61,035 bases of DNA from Pseudomonadota bacterium. GTDB lineage: Bacteria; Pseudomonadota; Alphaproteobacteria; Reyranellales; Reyranellaceae. The notes under the pieces were generated by a model that was not told where the DNA came from, did not search any database, and saw only the letters and a list, made by a program, of their open reading frames with translations. The stretch covers positions 1 to 61,035 of the forward strand of contig JAFEBU010000028.1 in NCBI GenBank assembly GCA_018242505.1, read 5' to 3'. Both the position numbers and the translations under genes were made by a program. Of the stretch, positions 44,122 to 54,303 are shown one piece after another. The stretch's first letter is position 1. Every line of letters begins with the position of its first letter.

Positions 44122-44436
44122 TCAGTAGGTCGCCGACAGGTACTCGACGATCTTGGGCACATCGGCCTCCTTGATGGGGGCGCCATAGACCTTGATCATC
44201 TTGGTGACCTCCGCCTGCCAGAAGTCCTTGCCGAATTTCGGCCCGCGCGGCTGGGTCTGGATGTAGTCGGCCGAGTGGCAGGAGCCGCAGTTGCCCTGCA
44301 CGATGTCGAGGTTGGGGCCGGGCTTGAAGGCGGTCGTGTCATCGGGGAGCTGGTAGTCCACCGGCTTGGCGCTGACCGAAAGGGCGAGGGCGATGCCGCC
44401 GGCGACGAGGAGGCCGCCCAGGACGAAGCGATTCAT
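44122..44436 (-). CDS. sorB: SorB, cytochrome c subunit of sulfite dehydrogenase
   Basis: 104 aa with a signal peptide (VLGGLLVAGGIALALSVSA) and one haem c site CGSCHSADY at about 50-54, then an axial Met in EVTKMIKVYGAP. It sits 12 bp downstream of sorA on the same strand, the usual SorAB layout. It takes electrons from the molybdenum centre of SorA in the periplasm and passes them to a soluble cytochrome c or terminal oxidase. Complete. Confidence 0.88.
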   Translation of the reverse strand: MNRFVLGGLLVAGGIALALSVSAKPVDYQLPDDTTAFKPGPNLDIVQGNCGSCHSADYIQTQPRGPKFGKDFWQAEVTKMIKVYGAPIKEADVPKIVEYLSATY

Positions 44437-44448
44437 GGTCGGTCTCCC

Positions 44449-45639
44449 TCAGCTCGCCGTCACATGCACGGCTTCGATGACGTTGCGCATGTAGCCTGCG
44501 GGGTTCCAGCTTGCCGTGGCAGGCTGCACCTTGCCGGCATTGCTGGTGGCGCGGGCCTTCAGCACATGGGCGCCCGCGGCCAGCGTCACCGGCAGCTGCC
44601 ATTCGCGGAACGAATACTTGCCGAGATCCTGGCCGAGCTTCGCCGGCGTCCAGCTCTTGCCGTCGTCGGTGGAGACGGCGACCTCCTTGATGCCGCTGCC
44701 GCTATCGAAGGCGATGCCCTTCAGCACAACTTGGCCTGCCTTGACCCTGGCGCCGTCGGCCACGCTGGTGATGAACGAACGCACGGTGAAGCGGTTGATC
44801 GGCACGGTGGCCTTGGGCGCGGTGCCGGGCTCGACGCAGTGGCAGTCGTTGTCGGGAATGCGGTAGGCCGTCTTCATCCAGAAATTGTCGAACACCGTGT
44901 CGATGACCGTGATCTCGTTCAGGTGCTTCACCCAGTAGGTGCCGTAGTAGCCCGGTACGACCAGGCGCAGGGGGAAGCCGTTCAGGAACGGCAGGTCGGC
45001 GCCGTTCATCTGGTAGGCCAGCATCACCTCGCCGTCGCGCGCGTGGTCGAGGTCGAGCGCCTTCACGAAGTCGGGCGTGGTGTCGAGCACGGGTCCGTCC
45101 ATGCCGTTGAAGGTCACCTGCTTGGCGCCGGCCTGCACGCCCGCCTGGTCGAGCACGGTCTTGAGCGGCACGCCGCGCCAGCGGGCGTTGCCCATGGCGC
45201 CGTTGCCCGACTGGCCGCCGGCCACGCGCGGCTCGAAGAAACCGCGGCTGTTGCCCGAGCACTGGTTGACCGCGACGATCTCGATCGCCGGAAGGCGCTT
45301 CAGGTCGGCAAGCTTGAGCTTCAGGGGCTTGTTCACCTTGCCTTTGACCTCGACCGTGAAGGTGTCGGGATCGATGTCGAGCGGCAGGCCGGCGAGATGA
45401 TAGCGCACGAAGAAGGCGTCGTTGGGCGTGATCACGCCTTCGTTGAAGACGGAGAACGGCGTCTCGAGCTGGGGCGGCCGCGAGGTAAGCCCGATCATCG
45501 GCCGCTTCTGCGGATATTTGACGATGGGCCGCTCGCCGTTGCCGATCGGCAGCGTCACCGTGTCGGCAAGTGCCTGCAGAGGGGTGAAAGCGGCGGCCAG
45601 CGCGCCGGAACCTTTGATCAGGCCTCGTCTGTTGAGCAC
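44449..45639 (-). CDS. sorA: SorA, molybdopterin subunit of sulfite:cytochrome c oxidoreductase
   Basis: 396 aa. GTG start five bases after AGGAGG. A Tat signal, LNRRGLIKGSGALAAA, is followed by a cleavage region ALA. It is of the sulfite-oxidase fold: NDAFFVRYHLAGLP, the molybdenum-ligating Cys in VNQCSGNSRGFF, GNARWRGVPLKTVL, FNGMDGP, GFPLRLVVPGYYG, then a C-terminal Ig-like dimer domain (FTVRSFITSVADG..). It oxidises toxic sulfite to sulfate in the periplasm. Folded with cofactor before export, as the Tat motif implies. Last but one in a minus-strand run of four genes with gaps of 12-28 bp. Confidence 0.92.
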   Translation of the reverse strand: MLNRRGLIKGSGALAAAFTPLQALADTVTLPIGNGERPIVKYPQKRPMIGLTSRPPQLETPFSVFNEGVITPNDAFFVRYHLAGLPLDIDPDTFTVEVKGKVNKPLKLKLADLKRLPAIEIVAVNQCSGNSRGFFEPRVAGGQSGNGAMGNARWRGVPLKTVLDQAGVQAGAKQVTFNGMDGPVLDTTPDFVKALDLDHARDGEVMLAYQMNGADLPFLNGFPLRLVVPGYYGTYWVKHLNEITVIDTVFDNFWMKTAYRIPDNDCHCVEPGTAPKATVPINRFTVRSFITSVADGARVKAGQVVLKGIAFDSGSGIKEVAVSTDDGKSWTPAKLGQDLGKYSFREWQLPVTLAAGAHVLKARATSNAGKVQPATASWNPAGYMRNVIEAVHVTAS

Positions 45640-45667
45640 GGCATCCTCCTGGGTCGTTATGCCGATT

Positions 45668-46552
45668 CTATCCAACGCTCCGGCTCGGGACCAGTGCCAG
45701 CCAAAGGGAGATCACGGTCGAGCCGATGGCGACGGCCTGCAGCGGGGAGAGCGGCTCATGCAGCAAGACCATTCCGCTCAGCACGGCGACAATCGGAATG
45801 GCGATCGAGGAGAGGGCCGCCACCTGGGCCGGCAGGAGTTTCACCAGGGCGAACCAGGCCGCCGTGCCGAGCGCCATGGGGATCGCCCCGGTATAGAGCG
45901 TTGCCGCCAGGACCGGCGCTGACGGCAGGTGCTTCGGCAGCCCGTCGATCACGATCGCGCCCACGACGATCGGCGGCCAGGACACCGCGACCTGCCAGAA
46001 GGTGAGGGAGAGGCCCATGCCCGGCCAGCTCGTGCGCTTCACGACGAAGGTGCCGATTGCCCAGCAGAACCCGGCGAGAAGTCCCCAGAAGAGTCCCCAT
46101 GGCGCGCCGGAGTAGCTCGCGAAGTTGGGCGCCATCAGTGCCACCACGGCCGCCGCGCCGATCAGGATCGCCGCCAGCAGCCGGCCGCTGAGCGGCTGGC
46201 GGAACACAACGAGCCCGATCAGGGCCACCCAAAGCGGCATGGTGTAGGCCAGCACCGACGCATGTCCGGACGGGATGTAGAGCACGGCCATGGACGTCGC
46301 GATGTTCCAGACGGTGAGGTTCATCGCCGACGCCAGGATCAGCATCGGCCACTTCCCCTGCGGGACGGCGAAGGACTCGCCGCGCAGCCGCAGGACGACA
46401 TAGAGGACGATGATCGCCGTCGTCAGGACGATGCTGCGGAAGGTGAGGACCGGCAGTTCCGTCAGCACGATCCGGAACAACGGCCAGTTGGTGCCCCAGA
46501 CCAGCGTCAGGCCAGCCAGCAACGCCAGCACCTTGGGGGAAACGCGACTCAT
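45668..46552 (-). CDS. EamA/DMT-superfamily permease
   Basis: 294 aa with about ten hydrophobic helices in two EamA repeats; it begins LLAGLTLVWGTNWPLFRI (the family's first helix) and ends with a second repeat around PMALGTAAWFALVKLLPAQVAALSS. Such proteins export amino acids, nucleotides or drugs, and several relatives beside sulfur genes are suspected sulfite or anion exporters, which is only suggestive here. I placed the start at ATG 46552. 28 bp upstream of sorA and 16 bp after the DUF4864 stop. Confidence 0.85.
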   Translation of the reverse strand: MSRVSPKVLALLAGLTLVWGTNWPLFRIVLTELPVLTFRSIVLTTAIIVLYVVLRLRGESFAVPQGKWPMLILASAMNLTVWNIATSMAVLYIPSGHASVLAYTMPLWVALIGLVVFRQPLSGRLLAAILIGAAAVVALMAPNFASYSGAPWGLFWGLLAGFCWAIGTFVVKRTSWPGMGLSLTFWQVAVSWPPIVVGAIVIDGLPKHLPSAPVLAATLYTGAIPMALGTAAWFALVKLLPAQVAALSSIAIPIVAVLSGMVLLHEPLSPLQAVAIGSTVISLWLALVPSRSVG

Positions 46553-46568
46553 GGGCTCGGAAGGGCGA

Positions 46569-47000
46569 TCAGGCTTGCGGGTCGTCGGCCGCGCCCAGAT
46601 AGCAGCCGTCGATGCGCCATGCGCCGTCGGGGAGCCGGACCATGGGATAGAAGGCGGTGACGGCCCGGCCGTCGGGTCCAATGACATGGACCTTTTGCGT
46701 CGGCTTGCCGTCGAGCGCCACGATCTCGCGAAAGTCGAAGCCTCGCGGCCGGTACACGGGCTGGTAGCCTCGCCTCACCATATCCATGAAGACCTCCGGC
46801 GTGACGAACATTTCCCGGATGGCGGGCGAGGCGAAGCCGAAGGCGGCGTCGCCATCGTCGCGGCGGAACGCCTCGACCTGGGCTTCGATGGTCTGGCGGA
46901 TGGCGTCGCGGTCGGCGGCCGGCAGGGCGTCCTGCGCCATCGCCGGCCGGACGAGGCCCGCCAGCAGTGCGATCAGGGCAAGAAGGCGCCGGAACGTCAT
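46569..47000 (-). CDS. Exported DUF4864-type protein
   Basis: 143 aa. Signal peptide FRRLLALIALLAGLVRPAMA, then a cystatin/SnoaL-like alpha+beta fold: IRQTIEAQVEAFRRDDGDAAFGFASPAIREMF, followed by beta strands and WRIDGCYL. This pattern is that of DUF4864 periplasmic proteins; the function is unknown. First gene of the minus-strand set leading into EamA-sorA-sorB, 16 bp before the EamA start. The start at 47000 fits the signal peptide; the frame runs on upstream through the tRNA and is not coding there. Confidence 0.75.
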   Translation of the reverse strand: MTFRRLLALIALLAGLVRPAMAQDALPAADRDAIRQTIEAQVEAFRRDDGDAAFGFASPAIREMFVTPEVFMDMVRRGYQPVYRPRGFDFREIVALDGKPTQKVHVIGPDGRAVTAFYPMVRLPDGAWRIDGCYLGAADDPQA

Positions 47001-47131
47001 GCTGGTCGAGCCGTTAGACCGAAAGCAATGATTTGCCAAGGCTTTAAGCCACCTGTTGGGGGCGGCGGGCTCGAGCCGACCCTCCGGCCCGGCTTGCAAG
47101 CCCCGGCCATCTTCATTAGAGAGGTCCCGCC

Positions 47132-47208
47132 GCGCCCGTAGCTCAACTGGATAGAGCATCTGACTACGGATCAGAAGGTTAGGAGTTCGAATCTCTTCGG
47201 GCGCGCCA
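47132..47208 (+). tRNA. tRNA-Arg (anticodon ACG)
   Basis: Folds as a full cloverleaf: acceptor GCGCCCG/CGGGCGC, D-arm GCTC..GAGC, anticodon stem TCTGA/TCAGA with loop CTACGGA (anticodon ACG), T-arm AGGAG-TTCGAAT-CTCTT, discriminator G and an encoded CCA. tRNA-Arg genes are frequent integration sites, and a phage-like gene lies 1.3 kb downstream. Confidence 0.95.
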
Positions 47209-47288
47209 ATTCCGCCGAATCCACGATCTCCCGCGATCCGCCGCGCCATGCCATCCGGTATTTGAAGGATTACTCGCGTGCAGCGTTC

Positions 47289-47585
47289 TCAATCCTCGTT
47301 GTCGAGGCGCTCGAGGTCGGCCAGCGCCGCATTGACCAGCAAGCGGCGCTGCGTATCGGCGTCGCCCAAAGTGGCGGCGTAGAGGCGGATGATATAGCGC
47401 GCCTTCTCTGCCGCTTCCCGCCAGTTTGCTGCCGGCGCCGCGATCAGGTGGGATTCGAGTTCGTCGCGGCGCAGCCGCAGGGCCCGCTCGTTGGCCTCGA
47501 CTTCAACCAGCAACCGACGCGAATCAGTGGCCTGCTGGGCGGCCATGCCGCGGTGCTGGTCGAGCTCGATTGGTTTGTCGGTCAT
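47289..47585 (-). CDS. Small helical hypothetical protein
   Basis: 98 aa, almost all helical and charged (RRLLVEVEANERALRLRRDELESHL, WREAAEKARYIIRLYAATLG). No family recognised. Its start overlaps the stop of the upstream gene (ATGA at 47585), so the two are coupled. It ends 80 bp from the tRNA. Confidence 0.6.
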   Translation of the reverse strand: MTDKPIELDQHRGMAAQQATDSRRLLVEVEANERALRLRRDELESHLIAAPAANWREAAEKARYIIRLYAATLGDADTQRRLLVNAALADLERLDNED

Positions 47586-48031
47586 CCTGGACTCTCCATT
47601 GGCGACTGGTGCGAGGCGGCAAATCGGCCGAGAAATTCGTTAAGCCCGCGAGCCAATCCTTCGCTCCAGGCATGCTCCTGCCAGCCATATCGGCCGCCCA
47701 CCTCGGGGTGCGGCGCGCCGGCATCGAGAAAGCCGGCCTCGATGTCTGAATCCTCCGACCAATGCGATTCGCCGGCGCGACCGTCGACGTGTGCACGCCG
47801 GCCATCTTTCAGCCGGACAACGAAGCCACCGGACCAGGACTCGCCGGCCTCACCAACCCATGCGTTCTCGATGGCCTGCAGATCGTCGACGGCGAAACCA
47901 TGCCGGGTGTTGTCGAGGCGACAGAGAACCTGCACGAAATGATCGAGATGCATGCCATCCCATTCCGTGCCTCTCAGCGACCGGCGCACCGCGAGGAGCT
48001 TGCCGACCACGATCTCGGGCGAATAGACCAT
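47582..48031 (-). CDS. Hypothetical protein, acidic, Trp/Gly-rich
   Basis: 149 aa from ATG 48031; an upstream in-frame ATG at 48118 adds Cys-rich, less coding-like sequence. It contains VVGKLLAVRRSL, HLDHFVQVLCRLDN and FVVRLKDGRRAHVDG with several surface-exposed Trp. No known family. Codon use is like its neighbours. Coupled to the downstream 98-aa gene by ATGA. Confidence 0.5.
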   Translation of the reverse strand: MVYSPEIVVGKLLAVRRSLRGTEWDGMHLDHFVQVLCRLDNTRHGFAVDDLQAIENAWVGEAGESWSGGFVVRLKDGRRAHVDGRAGESHWSEDSDIEAGFLDAGAPHPEVGGRYGWQEHAWSEGLARGLNEFLGRFAASHQSPMESPG

Positions 48032-48521
48032 GCCCAAACGTAGGTCATTGCACACCACGCACAAGGGCGCATTTCCTGCGTAAGCAACATCGCAGTCGCC
48101 GTTCTTGCTTCCGGGCACAGGCCGTATGGGATCGTCAGTTCAGCGCGCGCCTGATTGCCTGCAATGTCCAGCACATTCGCTTGGGGCGCTGAAGATAAAG
48201 AGTCCTGCATCACCTTGTATGTGCGATGGCATCGTTCCCATTTGTTGGAGGCGCTGCCCGATCGATGTCGCTCGAGGGCACGCCCACCGACGAGGAGGAG
48301 TGAATCTCCGGCCGATATGCCTTGCCCCGGTATGAGTCATTCTCTGAAGGGTGCCGATCGCGTCACCTTGTGGGTGACAAAGGCAAGGCCAGATGCTTCC
48401 CGCCTCCCGCTTTCCATTGTGGGCGGCGGTGTAGACCAAGAACATTCATCACAATCGTGTAGGGCCTGCGCGCCGGTGTGATGCGGCGCTTGCTCAGAGG
48501 ACCTTCCGTCGGAAAGCCCCA
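48032..48521. other. Gene-free stretch before the phage-like gene
   Basis: About 490 bp with no recognisable gene, repeat or hairpin. Its sequence is less biased at third positions than neighbouring genes, as expected of degenerate DNA near a tRNA integration site. Confidence 0.4.
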
Positions 48522-49076
48522 ATGTCTCTCGCGAAGCACCTGCCTCCGGACTATGCGGACCGCAACGCCACATCGTCCGACACGGCCCATGTTGCCCGGC
48601 TGCTGAGGCCAGTCGACCGCGCCGAGATGGAAGCCTTGGAGGGTCGTCCGGCCTTCCAGATATTGGCGTCTATGGTTGATGCGCCTGATTCGGCACCGGC
48701 TCGGGTGCTTACCATTTGTAAGGCACCCGTCATGCTGTACGGAATCGTCGCCTGCGAGGGCCTGCCCGGCAATGCAATGCCGTGGCTCGCCACCATCGAG
48801 AGCTTGGCACAAGACGATCTGATGAGCGTCATGTGGATGTCCCGTCTGCAGGTCGACGTCTGGCAACATCGCTGGCCGAAGTTGCAAGTCGTGTGTGACG
48901 TGCGCAACATCTTCCGGCGTCAATGGCTGGAATGGCTGGGCTTTGCCGCATGCGGCCACCTGAAAGAGTTTGGTGCGGCACGCCGGCCATTTGACCTCTA
49001 TGAGCGCGGCGCGATGGCCGCCAAAGGTGAGGAGCGATCATTGACGAAGGAAATGATGTCAGCCGGCTCGATGTGA
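48522..49076 (+). CDS. Phage internal-virion-protein-like (T7 gp13-like / GNAT fold)
   Basis: 184 aa. The central and C-terminal parts (VLTICKAPVMLYGIVACEGLPGN, MPWLATIESL, DVRNIFRRQWLEWLGF) have the arrangement seen in podovirus internal core protein A (T7 gp13; DUF2833), a GNAT-like fold. The first ~35 residues (DTAHVARLLRPVDRAEMEAL) fit too. No other structural phage genes are near, so this is an isolated prophage relic or a co-opted gene. Close to tRNA-Arg. The family assignment is by pattern only. Confidence 0.5.
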   Translation: MSLAKHLPPDYADRNATSSDTAHVARLLRPVDRAEMEALEGRPAFQILASMVDAPDSAPARVLTICKAPVMLYGIVACEGLPGNAMPWLATIESLAQDDLMSVMWMSRLQVDVWQHRWPKLQVVCDVRNIFRRQWLEWLGFAACGHLKEFGAARRPFDLYERGAMAAKGEERSLTKEMMSAGSM

Positions 49077-49350
49077 ATGAGAGGCAACGCTTCGACGCTT
49101 CGCCGTTCGGTGAGTCGCCGCCGGTCCAGTGAGGATCTGGCACAGCGGGCCATATGATCGATGATGATACAGAAACCGCAGCCCATAGATCGCATTCCGA
49201 AGAGCATCGCCAGGGAGAGCGGTGAGAAAGAATAGCAGCAACACTCAAGGAAACGGTCCCGCCTCCTTTCGGAAGCGAGACCGGACCTTATGCCTCCTTC
49301 GTACCCAGGACCCGCCGGTACATCCGCGGACGGGCAGGGCGAAGGGGCAA

Positions 49351-49368
49351 ACCACCGTCACCGGCGGT
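49351..49368 (-). terminator. Hairpin after the cold-shock gene
   Basis: On the minus strand ACCGCC-GGTGAC-GGTGGT can pair (one G.T) and is followed by a short T run, directly after the csp stop. The T run is only three bases, so it is a weak candidate. Confidence 0.35.
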
Positions 49369-49373
49369 CAGTT

Positions 49374-49589
49374 TCAGGCAGCGCAGGCCTTGAGATTCTC
49401 AGCCGCCATCTTGCCGCTGCGGCGATCGGCGGCGAGCTCGAACTCCAGCTTCTGGCCTTCGCTCAACATGCTCATGCCGGCGCGCTCAACCGCGCTGATA
49501 TGGACGAACGCATCCGCGCCGCCGTTGTCCGGCTGAATGAAGCCGAAGCCCTTCTGAATGTTGAACCATTTGACAGTTCCGGTCGCCAT
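49374..49589 (-). CDS. Cold-shock-domain protein
   Basis: 71 aa from ATG 49589, with AAAGGG upstream. Single OB-fold: GTVKWFNIQKGFGFIQPD (RNP1), DAFVHISAV (RNP2), then GQKLEFEL. Binds single-stranded RNA/DNA and melts RNA structure under cold or stress. Length and motifs are canonical; alphaproteobacterial genomes carry several paralogues. A Met 15 codons upstream lies in non-family sequence. Confidence 0.93.
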   Translation of the reverse strand: MATGTVKWFNIQKGFGFIQPDNGGADAFVHISAVERAGMSMLSEGQKLEFELAADRRSGKMAAENLKACAA

Positions 49590-50400
49590 TGGGGACCCTT
49601 TCACGAACGTAGATATATGCTGGCCGCGTGCCACTCCGCGAACGAACGCGTGGCGGCACGTGCTGGCCGTCGAACTCGCACTTATTTCAGGATCAAGTGT
49701 CGTGGAGCGGGCTGCCGGTAGCTCAAGAGCGGGACCGGCGCGCGGACCAAATCAGATGTCCGTTTTTCGACCGGCCTGATATGGACGCTTATGCTGGCGA
49801 TTGCAAGCAAATACATCCTCGCCGCCTGTCACCAACGCCATATCGCGCCAAGCGCCGCGGGTCGAACAAGTCAAGATCTGGAATTCGCGCCAGACGTGAA
49901 AGCCTAAATCGTCGAAGAGTAAAGTCCCGACAGTGCGCGCTCCAATCAACATCCACAGGCGAGAACAAACGGGAATTGGTTGCACGTCCGAGTCGCACGC
50001 CACCAAACGTGCAACACGGTTTGTTCTCGTGTCCTCGCTTCGATCGGTTTTCCTCATGAAGGTATCGCGCCAGGGCGGAGCCTTCCTGCATACTGATGGT
50101 GGAAGGTCGGCAGCCGCTGGCAAGGGCTGGGGGAATGATCGACACCGATCTTGAGCGGCGCCGCTACGATGCGCAGAAGAACACCATCAGCCAGACGATC
50201 GCGCACGGTTGGAACCGGCGGCGTTTGACGATGGGGAAAGTTTCGAATCGCCGCGGGCCGAATGTCAGATCCAACCTCGGGCCGACGTTCATGACATCAA
50301 CCTCAGGTCAAATCGAGTCGACCGCCTTGCGGCGTCCACTTCAGGTTCGAATCGCTCTCGCGGTCTCGCCTTGCTCGATGGAATGTCGATTGCCGGCCAT
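49590..50400. other. Long gene-free stretch (811 bp)
   Basis: Several open frames exist on both strands, but none shows a recognisable family, good ribosome site or consistent codon bias. It presumably holds the csp promoter and 5' leader at its left edge. No inverted repeats typical of an insertion sequence were noticed. Confidence 0.45.
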
Positions 50401-50886
50401 TTAGCTGGCCCTGGGAGACCCTCGTCGGTTTGCCTTGCCAAGGAGCTTGATGTCATTGGCGGCCATGGTCGGCCTCTCCATCTTCTTGCCGAGAATATGT
50501 GAGAGCACCCGCCGCGCGTTGGCGGCGCAATCGATGTCATTGGGCTTCTCTTCGATATCCTTGATGAGCGCGACGAGTTGCGCCCTGCTCTGCTTCAGCC
50601 GCATCTGCAGCGCCTCGATATCCTTTACCTTGCGGCGGAGCGCCTCGATCAGTACGTCGTGCTGCCAATTCTCCAGATCGGGCGGAAGCAGCGTGCGGAT
50701 TTCGTCGAGGCTGAAGCCCGCCTTCTGCGCGGTCGCGATCAATTCGAGCATCAGCACCGCCTCTGGCGGATAGGTCCGGTAGCCGTTCGGCCGCCGTTCG
50801 ACCGTCTTCAAAAGTCCGGCGCTCTCATAAAAGCGGATGCGTGAATTGGTCAGCCCGGTGCGCTTCGCCAACTCCCCGATATTCAT
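50401..50886 (-). CDS. MerR-family transcriptional regulator
   Basis: 161 aa. The N-terminal winged helix MNIGELAKRTGLTNSRIRFYESAGLL is followed by RRPNGYRTYPPEAV, FSLDEIRTLL and a dimerisation coiled coil (IEALRRKVKDIEALQMRLKQ). No metal-binding Cys cluster is evident (one Cys near 125), so an oxidative or small-molecule signal is more likely than a metal, similar to the SoxR/YcgE-type or OYE-linked MerR regulators. Divergent from the oxidoreductase gene, with a 19-bp-spacer promoter and a perfect dyad between them. I chose the start at 50886; the frame continues upstream through the promoter. Confidence 0.88.
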   Translation of the reverse strand: MNIGELAKRTGLTNSRIRFYESAGLLKTVERRPNGYRTYPPEAVLMLELIATAQKAGFSLDEIRTLLPPDLENWQHDVLIEALRRKVKDIEALQMRLKQSRAQLVALIKDIEEKPNDIDCAANARRVLSHILGKKMERPTMAANDIKLLGKANRRGSPRAS

Positions 50887-50912
50887 CCTCGCATCTCCCG
50901 AAAAAGAGCCTC

Positions 50913-50943
50913 TTGACCTTAAAGTTAACTCAAAGGTTATGGT
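50913..50943 (+). promoter_or_regulatory. MerR-type promoter/operator
   Basis: TTGACC (50913-50918) and TATGGT (50938-50943) are separated by 19 bp, the over-long spacer that MerR proteins correct by twisting DNA. The spacer holds the dyad ACCTT..AGTTAACT..AAGGT, centred at 50926.5. It faces the oxidoreductase gene (start 50973) and lies just upstream of the divergent regulator. Confidence 0.8.
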
Positions 50944-50972
50944 TTGCTCAAGTCTGATGGTGGAGAGCATCC

Positions 50973-52211
<1,239 letters not shown>

Positions 52212-52361
52212 TGGCAGTCCGCCCGGATCGCAACCATTCGCGGGAACCTCGGTTGATGCTTGAGCTTCAACTGGACTTCAACGTTACCATCCTACGCGGC
52301 GGGAAGGATGAACGGTATACCCTGGCCTTCTGGCCTCGCTCCTCGAAGGAAGTCATCGTTC

Positions 52362-53267
52362 ATGGCTGAATTAACGGAAGTCGAGTTCGCCGGCCGCAAG
52401 GTCATGGTGCCAAAGGGCGGCTATTACGATCGCTTTCGCTCTAATCCCGATCTCGACGAGGTAGCGAAGGATCCGGCGGCTGGAAATATCGATTACTTCC
52501 GACGCATTCCCAAGGTGATGGTCCCGTCGCGGATCGGTCCGACCTGGGCGCCGAACTTCTATTACCGCACCGGCAATGTGCAGGCTTTGATGCTCGCCCC
52601 GCTGAAGGCGTTGCGTTCGATGTTGCCGACGCCACTCGAGCCGTTGCATGCGCTGCCGGGACACGGACTCGTGGCGCTTACATTCTTCTCCTACGCGGTC
52701 TGCGACAACGATCCGTACAACGAGATGTCGGTTGCCATCGTTATCCGCCGGCCGGGCGCGCGCGGGCCGCACGCGCTGGAACTCCTCGCTTCGGTACGGC
52801 GGCAGAGCTTCTTCGCGCATGTGCTGGCGCTGCCAGTCGACACCGAGATCGCCCGCGTGCGAGGTGTCTATGGCTATCAATTGCCGAAATGGCTGACCGA
52901 TATCCGACTCGACATTTCATCGAGCGGCGTCGCGGCCAGCATCGCTGCAACCGATGGAACGCCGGACGTGACGCTGACCGCACCAGTGCCGGCGTTTCAC
53001 CGGATACCATCGCAGTCGCGCCTCTCGACCAACACGTCGATCGGGCTGGTGGATGGCGAATGGCGTCAGACGCAGTTTGTGACCAATCCGATTGAGTTCG
53101 CCCAGGTGCTGTTTCCGCGCGGCGTGAAACTGTCGCGCGCCGGTGGCCCGATTAGCCAGTTGCTGGACGGCTTGGCTGTTGGGGCCATCCTACGGCTCGA
53201 CGTCGTCAAAGACGCGCAGATGGTCCTGTACCTGCCGCGGCCATTGCAGGCCCTGCCTGCAGTGTGA
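52362..53267 (+). CDS. Acetoacetate-decarboxylase-like protein
   Basis: 301 aa from ATG 52362 (AAGGA upstream); a Met 34 codons earlier lies in non-family sequence. It shows the ADC-like beta-cone pattern: YYDRFRSNPDLDEV, LALPGHGLVALTFFSYAVCDNDPYNEMSVAIVIRR and RVRGVYGYQLPKWLTDI, which in ADC lines the active site. The Schiff-base Lys of true ADC sits in a KYP-type context; here PKWL supplies a Lys whose role is unproven. Possibly a decarboxylase/hydrolase of unknown substrate. 150 bp after the oxidoreductase and 46 bp before the hydrolase, so it may share their promoter. Confidence 0.7.
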   Translation: MAELTEVEFAGRKVMVPKGGYYDRFRSNPDLDEVAKDPAAGNIDYFRRIPKVMVPSRIGPTWAPNFYYRTGNVQALMLAPLKALRSMLPTPLEPLHALPGHGLVALTFFSYAVCDNDPYNEMSVAIVIRRPGARGPHALELLASVRRQSFFAHVLALPVDTEIARVRGVYGYQLPKWLTDIRLDISSSGVAASIAATDGTPDVTLTAPVPAFHRIPSQSRLSTNTSIGLVDGEWRQTQFVTNPIEFAQVLFPRGVKLSRAGGPISQLLDGLAVGAILRLDVVKDAQMVLYLPRPLQALPAV

Positions 53268-53312
53268 AGATCACATCACCGGATCGCACCCGACAACAAA
53301 GGAGAAATCGAC

Positions 53313-54149
53313 ATGGCATTCGTTGAAGCAAAAGACGGAACCGAAATCTTCTACAAGGATTGGGGTCCGAAGGACGCGCAGCCGATTCACTTCCACCACG
53401 GTTGGCCGCTCAGCGCCGACGACTGGGACGCACAGATGCTGTTCTTTCTGAGGAAAGGCTTCCGTGTCGTCGCACATGACCGCCGTGGCCACGGACGTTC
53501 GAGCCAGGTCAGCGAAGGCCACGACATGGATCATTACGCCGCTGACGCCTCGGCGGTGGTCGAACATCTCGATTTGAAGAACGCCGTCCATGTCGGCCAT
53601 TCAACCGGCGGCGGACAGGTGGCGCGCTATGTTGCCAGACACGGTCAGCCGCAAGGGCGCGTGGCCAAGGCGGTATTGGTCAGCGCGGTCCCGCCGCTGA
53701 TGGTGAAGACCGCGAGCAATCCCGGCGGTACGCCGATCGAAGTGTTCGACGGCTTCCGCGCGGCCCTCGCCGCCAACCGCGCGCAGTTCTACATCGACGT
53801 ACCGGCCGGTCCTTTCTACGGCTTCAATCGCCCCGGCGCGAAGGTCTCGGAAGGGACCATCCGCAACTGGTGGCGCCAGGGCATGATGGGCAGTGCCAAG
53901 GCGCACTACGAAGGTATCAAGGCGTTCTCGGAAACCGATCAGAGCGAGGATCTGAAGGCGATCACGGTACCGACCCTTGTCATGCAGGGCGATGACGATC
54001 AGGTCGTTCCCTACAGGGACGCAGCGATCCTTCAGGACAGGTTGCTCAAGAACAGCACGCTCAAAATCTATCCCGGCTTTCCGCACGGCATGCACACGAC
54101 GAACGCCGACGTGGTCAACGCGGATCTGCTTTCCTTCATCCGCGGATGA
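53313..54149 (+). CDS. Alpha/beta hydrolase, non-haem chloroperoxidase type
   Basis: 278 aa, with AAAGGAG seven bases before the ATG. Classic triad: nucleophile Ser in GHSTGGG (about residue 97), Asp in [10 protein letters not shown], and His in [10 protein letters not shown]; oxyanion [12 protein letters not shown] and [10 protein letters not shown]. This set is that of cofactor-free haloperoxidase/esterase enzymes, which act as perhydrolases or esterases. End of the possible MerR-controlled set 50973-54149. The stop codon lies inside a 20-bp tandem duplication that follows the gene. Confidence 0.9.
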   Translation: MAFVEAKDGTEIFYKDWGPKDAQPIHFHHGWPLSADDWDAQMLFFLRKGFRVVAHDRRGHGRSSQVSEGHDMDHYAADASAVVEHLDLKNAVHVGHSTGGGQVARYVARHGQPQGRVAKAVLVSAVPPLMVKTASNPGGTPIEVFDGFRAALAANRAQFYIDVPAGPFYGFNRPGAKVSEGTIRNWWRQGMMGSAKAHYEGIKAFSETDQSEDLKAITVPTLVMQGDDDQVVPYRDAAILQDRLLKNSTLKIYPGFPHGMHTTNADVVNADLLSFIRG

Positions 54150-54176
54150 AGGACGCCATCCGTGGATGAATGACGC
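54137..54176. repeat. 20-bp tandem duplication (2 copies) over the hydrolase stop
   Basis: CATCCGYGGATGAAKGACGC occurs twice in tandem with two mismatches. The first copy contains the last codons and stop of the hydrolase gene, so the duplication created a second stop-containing copy downstream. Confidence 0.85.
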
Positions 54177-54303
54177 GCGCCGGACGATATCTGGCGCGCT
54201 TCATGCGGACCGGCGGCCGGGTGCGTATTCGACAAGGTTCGAAGGATGGCCCAAGCGCATTCTCCGTATCGTCAATTCGCCCATTATGACGATTCGATCC
54301 GTC

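Noticed and set aside
44017..46005. 662-codon plus-strand frame opposite sorA/EamA
   Set aside because: Antisense shadow of GC-rich genes; the minus-strand frames have signal peptides, a haem site and the Mo-binding Cys.
49752..50145. Minus-strand frames of ~120 codons between csp and merR
   Set aside because: No recognisable domain, no strong start signal and inconsistent codon bias; kept as gene-free.
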